Source of the DNA: Bacteroidales bacterium
GTDB taxonomy: Bacteria > Bacteroidota > Bacteroidia > Bacteroidales > VadinHA17
Direction: 5' to 3'
Length of the DNA stretch: 6,608 nt
NCBI GenBank assembly: GCA_025455535.1
Contig: JALOMM010000080.1
Location: 1 to 6,608, forward strand
Part shown: positions 1-6,608 of the stretch, piece after piece
How the letters are laid out: each line of letters starts with the position of its first letter
How positions within the stretch are numbered: the first letter of the stretch is position 1
Program-made: the position numbers and the translations under genes
Notes under the pieces: model-generated
What the model was told of the DNA's origin: nothing
The model's input: the letters and a program-made list of their open reading frames with translations, nothing else
Databases searched by the model: none

Positions 1-144
1 GAAGATGAACCCATAAAATACTGCTATTAAGACCGATAGGCCAAACCCCACCGAAAATCTAAGGAGCTTTTCACTCCATCGGCGACGATGTTGAAGAAAT
101 TGCAGATTGGCTTTATCAAATACGTATGACTTCCTTTTCAGCAT
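1..144 (-). CDS. N-terminus of probable membrane-anchored M23-family metallopeptidase (partial)
   Basis: Reading leftward from an ATG at 144-142, an open frame of 48 codons runs off the left edge with no stop. It begins MLKRKSYVFDKANLQF, followed by a basic stretch (QHRRRW, about residues 18-23) and a hydrophobic segment at about residues 30-48 that looks like a single inner-membrane anchor. A short YVF-type opening, a basic region and then one membrane helix is the N-terminal layout I know from Bacteroidetes M23 (LytM/NlpD-like) peptidases, which are often encoded divergently from alaS. Those enzymes cleave peptidoglycan cross-bridges, or regulate such cleavage, in the periplasm. The zinc-binding HxxxD and HxH motifs would lie outside the window, so the family call rests on the N-terminal pattern and the alaS neighbourhood. 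No Shine-Dalgarno sequence is evident. A good promoter lies about 40 bases upstream. Confidence 0.6.
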   Translation of the reverse strand, partial: MLKRKSYVFDKANLQFLQHRRRWSEKLLRFSVGFGLSVLIAVFYGFIF

Positions 145-185
145 CAGTAGTTCAGTGGATTACCACTATTTTGCAAGATCGCTGA

Positions 186-217
186 CAAACATAAAATAAA
201 TAAATTAATTTTACAAG
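186..217 (-). promoter_or_regulatory. Bacteroidetes-type promoter for the minus-strand peptidase gene
   Basis: On the minus strand, CTTG (217-214) is followed by exactly 20 bases and then TATGTTTG (193-186). This is a perfect match to the Bacteroidetes -7 consensus TAnnTTTG, with the TTG core of the -33 element at the normal spacing. The spacer is very A/T-rich. Transcription would start near 179-182, giving a leader of about 35-38 bases before the ATG at 144. The elements are read directly from sequence; activity is inferred. Confidence 0.6.
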
Positions 218-258
218 CCCCAAAAACAGAGAAAATTAACACAGGCTTGGGATTTATG

Positions 259-2907
<2,649 letters not shown>

Positions 2908-2993
2908 CCGGTCGAAATTACAGTCTCCGTTAGAAATTTATTTTAAGCTTAAGATCAGGCGTTTATGTCATCACTGAAATGATTGACTTAATG

Positions 2994-3025
2994 CTTGTTT
3001 TATTTGTTCGAATTTCTTACTCTTG
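2994..3025 (+). promoter_or_regulatory. Possible Bacteroidetes-type promoter for the acyl-CoA ligase gene
   Basis: CTTG (2994-2997), a 20-base spacer and TACTCTTG (3018-3025) resemble TTTG/TAnnTTTG with one mismatch in each element. A start point near 3030 would give a leader of about 20 bases to ATG 3051 and would exclude the upstream in-frame ATG at 2979. The region is T-rich, so a chance match is possible. Confidence 0.35.
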
Positions 3026-3038
3026 TATTTCAAACCCT

Positions 3039-3046
3039 AAAAAGAG
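3039..3046 (+). promoter_or_regulatory. Purine-rich ribosome-binding region that supports start 3051
   Basis: AAAAAGAG ends four bases before ATG 3051. It is a weak Shine-Dalgarno-like purine tract, typical of Bacteroidetes, where translation depends less on a strong GGAGG. The alternative in-frame ATG at 2979 has no comparable tract upstream, so this helps choose the internal start. Confidence 0.4.
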
Positions 3047-3050
3047 ATAC

Positions 3051-4895
3051 ATGGAAGTTACGAGAACCTTTGATCTGATAGACTGGAGTTGTAAAGTTTA
3101 CCCCCGCGAAGTGATGTTTGGAGGAAAACATGACAATGAGTGGGTCACCTATTCAACGGAAGCAGTAAGGGAGCTGACTGACCTGTTCAGTTATGGGCTC
3201 CTGTCTCTCGGCTACAAAAAGGGAGACCACATAGCAACTATAACGCCCAACAAGGCTGAATGGAATATTGCTGACCATGGCATCTCTCAGGCCGGGATGA
3301 TACATGTGCCGGTCTATCCGACCATAGGGCAGGATGAGTACGAATTCATCCTTGACCATTCGGAAGCTAAGGCCGTAATTGTCGGGAACAAACAGGTGCA
3401 TGCCAAGATTGCACCCATCCTGCCAAAGATAAAGGCTGTAAGAGAGGTTTTCTCCTTCGACCCTGTTGACGGGATGAGGACCATTGATGATATAATCGAG
3501 GAGGGGAGGAAGAACAAGCAGATGTTTATGACAGAACTCAATGCCATAAAGGATTCGATTAAGCCTTCCGATATGTGTACCATCATTTACACGTCAGGCA
3601 CAACAGGCAATTCAAAGGGGGTAATGCTCTCACATCATAACCTCGTCAGCAATGCCATCGCAACCAGTACTGCACATGATTTCGGCATTGGTTACAGGGC
3701 TCTCAGTTTCCTCCCTCTGTGCCATGTATATGAGCGCATGATGAATTATCATCTGCAGTATAAGGGCACAAGCATCTATTATCTTGAGAACATGGCGGTC
3801 ATCGCTGACACCATGAAGGATATCAAGCCTCATATTGCCACCACGGTACCGCGGCTGCTTGAAAAGATCTATGACAATATCATCAACAAGGGAAAGAACC
3901 TGCCCTGGATCAAGAAACAGATCTTCTTCTGGGCTGTAAACCTGGGGCTCAAATACAGGCTTACCGGCAACAGCGCGTTTTACAGGTTCAGGCTTGGCAT
4001 TGCCCGCAAGCTGATCTTCAGGAAGTGGCAGGAAGCCCTTGGTGGCGAGCTGCGCGTACTCGTATCCGGCGGGGCGGCGCTGCAGTCACGCCTCGAACGC
4101 ATCTTCTGGGCTGCCGACATCCCTGTGCTTCAGGGCTATGGCCTGACTGAAACATCACCCGTCATAGCTGTCAATCCGCTCAGAATACCTGATATCAAAT
4201 TTGAAACTGTCGGTCCGGTTGTCGAAAACGTAAAGGTAAAGATTGCCGATGACGGCGAGATCCTCAGCAAGGGTCCGAACCTCATGCTGGGCTATTTCAA
4301 GGCTCCTGAGCTCACGGCTGAGGTGATTGACAGTGAGGGGTGGTTCCATACCGGTGACATCGGTCGCATTGAAGATGGCAGATTCCTTCGTATAACCGAC
4401 CGCAAAAAGGAGATGTTCAAGCTCTCTGCAGGTAAATATATCGCTCCTCAGGTCATTGAAAACAGGCTTAAGGAATCGTTGTTCATCGAACAGGCAATGG
4501 TCATCGGCGAGAACGAAAAATTTGCCAGTGCCCTTATCTCTCCAAACTTCACATTCCTTCATGACTGGTGCTCGATCCACAAAATTCAGTTCCGCGATAA
4601 CGCCGAGCTGATAGAGATACCGGAAGTGATCGAAAGGTTTGGCCGCGAGGTGCGTGAACTGAATAAAAGCATGGGCGAGTTCGAGCAGATTAAACGGTTC
4701 AGGCTCGTAACCGAAGAGTGGACACCCCAGTCAGGAGAGCTCTCTCCCACCCTCAAGCTCAGGAGAAATATATTGACTGAGCGTTATAAGCCCATTATCA
4801 ATGAGATATACTCCGTAAAGGAGAAAGATAATCCCGTTGGCAAAGTCATCAGCCGCATCAGAAACGGCGTTCTTAGGAACATGCCCAAATTCTGA
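3051..4895 (+). CDS. Long-chain fatty acid--CoA ligase (AMP-forming, FAA1-type)
   Basis: Activates fatty acids to acyl-CoA through an acyl-AMP intermediate, using ATP and CoA, feeding lipid synthesis or degradation; probably cytoplasmic or at the inner membrane face. The 614-residue product carries the ANL-superfamily motifs in order: P-loop TSGTTGNSKG (181-190), QGYGLTETSP (361-370), WFHTGD (431-436), and the hinge DRKKEMFKLSAGKYIAP from 450. A small C-terminal lid follows with SPTLKLRR (565-572); K569 is the likely adenylation lysine. The GKYIAP hinge and overall length fit the long-chain/bubblegum-type (COG1022) group rather than short-chain acyl-CoA or peptide-synthetase members. ATG 3051 gives MEVTRTFDLIDW, the standard opening in Bacteroidetes homologues. 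An in-frame ATG at 2979 would add 24 residues that match nothing I recognise. Exact chain-length preference cannot be read from sequence. A strong terminator follows the stop. Confidence 0.92.
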   Translation: MEVTRTFDLIDWSCKVYPREVMFGGKHDNEWVTYSTEAVRELTDLFSYGLLSLGYKKGDHIATITPNKAEWNIADHGISQAGMIHVPVYPTIGQDEYEFILDHSEAKAVIVGNKQVHAKIAPILPKIKAVREVFSFDPVDGMRTIDDIIEEGRKNKQMFMTELNAIKDSIKPSDMCTIIYTSGTTGNSKGVMLSHHNLVSNAIATSTAHDFGIGYRALSFLPLCHVYERMMNYHLQYKGTSIYYLENMAVIADTMKDIKPHIATTVPRLLEKIYDNIINKGKNLPWIKKQIFFWAVNLGLKYRLTGNSAFYRFRLGIARKLIFRKWQEALGGELRVLVSGGAALQSRLERIFWAADIPVLQGYGLTETSPVIAVNPLRIPDIKFETVGPVVENVKVKIADDGEILSKGPNLMLGYFKAPELTAEVIDSEGWFHTGDIGRIEDGRFLRITDRKKEMFKLSAGKYIAPQVIENRLKESLFIEQAMVIGENEKFASALISPNFTFLHDWCSIHKIQFRDNAELIEIPEVIERFGREVRELNKSMGEFEQIKRFRLVTEEWTPQSGELSPTLKLRRNILTERYKPIINEIYSVKEKDNPVGKVISRIRNGVLRNMPKF

Positions 4896-4912
4896 CGGTG
4901 CCGGGTATCTGA

Positions 4913-4956
4913 TAGGGAGGTTATGCCTGCGTTGCGTAACCTCCTTATTATTTTTT
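4913..4956 (+). terminator. Intrinsic (rho-independent) terminator after the acyl-CoA ligase gene
   Basis: GGAGGTTATGC (4916-4926) pairs with GCGTAACCTCC (4934-4944) with one G-U wobble around a seven-base loop. The stem can extend outward to 4913/4947, giving about 14 pairs. TTATTATTTTTT (4945-4956) follows. The structure starts 18 bases after the ligase stop codon, as expected for a transcript end. It separates the ligase unit from the envelope genes downstream. Confidence 0.85.
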
Positions 4957-4963
4957 ACCTTTG
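4931..4963 (+). promoter_or_regulatory. Bacteroidetes-type promoter for the lipoprotein/barrel gene pair
   Basis: GTTG (4931-4934), a 21-base spacer and TACCTTTG (4956-4963) form a perfect -7 TAnnTTTG element with a TTG -33 core. The -33 element lies in the loop and right arm of the preceding terminator. Transcription would begin near 4967-4970, only a few bases before ATG 4973, so the message would be nearly leaderless. Elements are seen directly; the start point is inferred from consensus spacing. Confidence 0.55.
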
Positions 4964-4972
4964 CCTTTCGTT

Positions 4973-5440
4973 ATGCGATCGCTGAAACATATAACCGTTG
5001 CACTTCTGGCGCTGATAATCATGCTGTCAGCCTTCTCCTGTTCTGACAAGGCCTGTTATGAAGAGATGGATCCTTTGTTGTATACCTCACTTCTCGAAAG
5101 CGGCACGGGTGATTCAAAGAAAGCTGACTCAGTAAGAGTTATTGCTGCCACACCATCGGGTCAGGTAACTCTCTTTAAGCAGAATGCCGTTACCTTTTTT
5201 ACTCTGCCTCTTGATCCTGCAAATGATCTGTCTGAATTTTATGTAATTGTCAACGGCGTCTCTGATACTGCAGTGCTAACCTATACTCGCCGTCCTCATC
5301 TTGTTTCGGCTGAATGCGGGTATACATTCCTTAGTGATTTAACCGGGCTGAGGACAACGCATAATATAATTGACACACTTATAATTGAAAACAAAAGCGT
5401 CAGCCTCGATGGCGAAAAGAACCTGCGTCTGTTTTATTAG
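4973..5440 (+). CDS. Small lipoprotein of unknown function, DUF6452-like
   Basis: A 155-residue exported protein. The signal peptide has basic residues R2, K5 and H6, a hydrophobic core at about 7-21, and a lipobox-like AFSC with lipidation at C23. The mature part opens SDKACYEE, which has no obvious surface-export motif, so the outer-membrane leaflet it faces is uncertain. The remainder is beta-rich, with FKQNAVTFFTLPLDP, then VLTYTRRPHLVSAECGYTF and a closing stretch HNIIDTLIIENKSV. This pattern (PL.P.., TYTR, ECG) matches my memory of the DUF6452 family found across Bacteroidetes. C28 and C115 could form a disulfide in the periplasm. ATG 4973 is preferred to the in-frame TTG at 4961, which falls inside the promoter's -7 element. 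The next gene begins within its final codons, indicating co-transcription. No biochemical role is known to me. Confidence 0.8.
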   Translation: MRSLKHITVALLALIIMLSAFSCSDKACYEEMDPLLYTSLLESGTGDSKKADSVRVIAATPSGQVTLFKQNAVTFFTLPLDPANDLSEFYVIVNGVSDTAVLTYTRRPHLVSAECGYTFLSDLTGLRTTHNIIDTLIIENKSVSLDGEKNLRLFY

Positions 5441-6170
5441 CCTGATGATTTTACTCGGCGGCAGGGTTGGGGCACAGGATACTGTCACCGTACCGCTTAA
5501 TATACGGGCAGGCTTTGACATTTCAGGCCCGGTAATGCATCTGATTGGAAGTGACCTGACAAGCTACGGCGCCATGGCTTCATTAGATATCAATGAACAG
5601 TATTCTGCAAGCCTGAGGTTGAGGTACAGCTCCTACTCAATATCTGAATTTAACTATGACTTTAAAAGCAGCGGTGTCAGTGCAGTTATCAGCGGTGATT
5701 ACAACTTTCTGAAGCCAAAAGTATCAGCCGGAAAGTACTTCACCGGCATAGGTCTCGGATACGGGATCAGCTTCTACAGCCAGGAGGCCTCCCGGATTGA
5801 ATACACAAACCCATGGGGAACAGGGACAGATTCCTTTTCTCTATCCCGCCATACAGGTCATTTCATAGAGGTAACACCCGGAGTACGGACAGAACTATTC
5901 CCGGGAGTATCAATAGGATGGAATCTCGTGCTGAGGATGCTTATCAGCTCAGGAGCAGGACGTGATATAAAACCGGTTTGGATGCCGGGTTTTGGTGACG
6001 CTACTTCAAGAATGTCAACCGGAGCAGAGTATTATGTCTCCATTACCATACCTTATAAGAAGATCAGGGTGGCAATCAAACCAAAGAAGGAATTGACTGA
6101 TGATGAAGGGGAGGAAAACCCTGAGAGTGAGCCCTCTGGTTCATCCTTCGCTCCCGGCAGCCGGCTTTAG
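5409..6170 (+). CDS. Outer-membrane beta-barrel-like protein of unknown function, DUF6048-like
   Basis: A 253-residue exported protein. A classical signal peptide (MAKRTCVCFISLMILLGG) has likely cleavage after VGA at about residue 23. The mature protein consists of alternating-residue beta strands with turns, including YGAMASLDINEQYSASLRL, YFTGIGLGYGISFYS, and the block FIEVTPGVRTELFPG through MPGFGDATS to YYVSITIPYKK ending at 218. This block matches the DUF6048 family as I remember it; the family commonly follows DUF6452 in Bacteroidetes, often beside the rRNA methyltransferase gene rlmD, which is not seen here. It is probably a small outer-membrane barrel. ATG 5409 lies 32 bases inside the preceding gene in another frame, with no ribosome-binding tract, suggesting translational coupling. 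Residues 228-253 form an acidic, proline/serine-rich tail beyond the last strand, and its end overlaps the convergent symporter gene by 30 bases. Confidence 0.8.
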   Translation: MAKRTCVCFISLMILLGGRVGAQDTVTVPLNIRAGFDISGPVMHLIGSDLTSYGAMASLDINEQYSASLRLRYSSYSISEFNYDFKSSGVSAVISGDYNFLKPKVSAGKYFTGIGLGYGISFYSQEASRIEYTNPWGTGTDSFSLSRHTGHFIEVTPGVRTELFPGVSIGWNLVLRMLISSGAGRDIKPVWMPGFGDATSRMSTGAEYYVSITIPYKKIRVAIKPKKELTDDEGEENPESEPSGSSFAPGSRL

Positions 6171-6608
6171 CCTGCTGCTTCTGCTGAATATCCACAATCC
6201 GGCAAAAGTCAGCAATCCGTTCAGCAGCAGCAACTCAAAGCCGAATTTGTACCCATTGAAGAGCTCTTCTGAATAGAGACTCAAAAAATAACATGTGACA
6301 GGAGAAATGACTGCAATGAAAGGTGTTGCCATGTCATAGACTGTTCTCCTTGTGAACAGCCCAAAGCTATATAGGCCGAGGAGCGGTCCGTAGGTATAGC
6401 CGGCGATGGTGAACAGTTTGTCAATAATAGCCTCATTATTCAACTGCCTGAAAATCATTATGCATAAGAAAAACAGGAGGGCAATAGATATATGTACAAT
6501 ATACCTTATCACTGTCTTCCTTCCCTCACTGATACCCGTTCTCTTCTCGAGCCCCAGGAAGTCTATGCTGAAGGATGTGGTAAGCGATGTAAGGGCTCCG
6601 TCGGCACT
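6141..6608 (-). CDS. Sodium:solute symporter (SSS family), C-terminal part (partial)
   Basis: An open frame with no start inside the window; the stop is TGA at 6143-6141 and 155 residues are visible. The fragment opens with SADGALTSLTTSFSIDFLG, which corresponds to the SSS-family helix whose Ser/Thr residues help form the Na2 sodium site (as in PutP and vSGLT). Hydrophobic segments follow at fragment residues about 33-53, 65-85, 94-112 and 122-141. AGYTYGPLLGLYSFGLF and FNGYKFGFELLLLNGLL are typical of the Bacteroidetes SSS transporters annotated as Na+/proline-like symporters. It would couple sodium entry to uptake of a small solute across the inner membrane; the substrate cannot be told from this end. 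A GTG at 6512 could be mistaken for the start, but the conserved frame continues to the window edge. Its last nine residues and stop overlap the end of the barrel gene. Confidence 0.9.
   Translation of the reverse strand, partial: SADGALTSLTTSFSIDFLGLEKRTGISEGRKTVIRYIVHISIALLFFLCIMIFRQLNNEAIIDKLFTIAGYTYGPLLGLYSFGLFTRRTVYDMATPFIAVISPVTCYFLSLYSEELFNGYKFGFELLLLNGLLTFAGLWIFSRSSRLKPAAGSEG

Noticed and set aside
247..258. TTG at 247 as an alternative alaS start
   Set aside because: It adds only four residues before the conserved N-terminus, while ATG codons at 256 and 259 fit the family better and are more usual start codons.
4155..4580. Minus-strand open frame of 141 codons opposite the acyl-CoA ligase
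   Set aside because: It is fully inside conserved ligase motifs on the other strand and has no recognisable domain or start context, so it is a shadow frame.
4837..5046. Plus-strand open frame of 69 codons spanning the ligase end, the terminator and the lipoprotein start
   Set aside because: It runs through a strong terminator hairpin and overlaps two better-supported genes in other frames.
6510..6512. GTG at 6512 as a start for a 123-residue minus-strand membrane protein
   Set aside because: The same frame continues upstream to the window edge and encodes the conserved SADGALTSLTTS helix of the symporter family, so this GTG is an internal valine.

Overview
The window looks like ordinary chromosome from a member of the Bacteroidota (Bacteroidetes), probably Bacteroidales or a close relative. 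Three things point there. The proteins match Bacteroidetes-type families: an M23 peptidase N-terminus, alaS, an FAA1-type acyl-CoA ligase, a DUF6452/DUF6048 pair and a Bacteroidetes-style Na+/solute symporter. Recognisable promoters have the Bacteroidetes form, TTG at -33, a spacer of about 20 bases, then TAnnTTTG at -7. Strong Shine-Dalgarno sequences are absent. No mobile element, CRISPR array, phage gene, tRNA or rRNA is visible.

Layout: (1) 1-144, minus strand, is the first 48 codons of a membrane-anchored protein, probably an M23 metallopeptidase, cut by the left edge. (2) 145-258 is a divergent intergenic region with a very good promoter for that minus-strand gene. (3) 259-2907, plus, is complete alaS. 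(4) 3051-4895, plus, is a complete long-chain fatty acid-CoA ligase; its true start lies 24 codons inside the longest open frame. (5) 4913-4956 is a clear intrinsic terminator, and the -33 part of the next promoter sits inside its hairpin. (6) 4973-5440 and 5409-6170, plus, are an overlapping pair: a small lipoprotein (DUF6452-like) and an outer-membrane beta-barrel-like protein (DUF6048-like). (7) 6141-6608, minus, is the C-terminal part of a sodium:solute symporter. It overlaps the barrel gene tail to tail by 30 bases and runs off the right edge.

The first half is housekeeping: tRNA-Ala charging and fatty-acid activation. The second half is cell envelope: two exported proteins of unknown function that are probably co-transcribed and translationally coupled, facing an inner-membrane transporter. 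I found no convincing novel multi-gene system. The points most worth a second look are the tightly packed 4913-4975 junction (terminator, promoter and near-leaderless start), the conserved unknown DUF6452/DUF6048 pair, and the unusual acidic tail of the barrel protein that runs into the convergent symporter gene.
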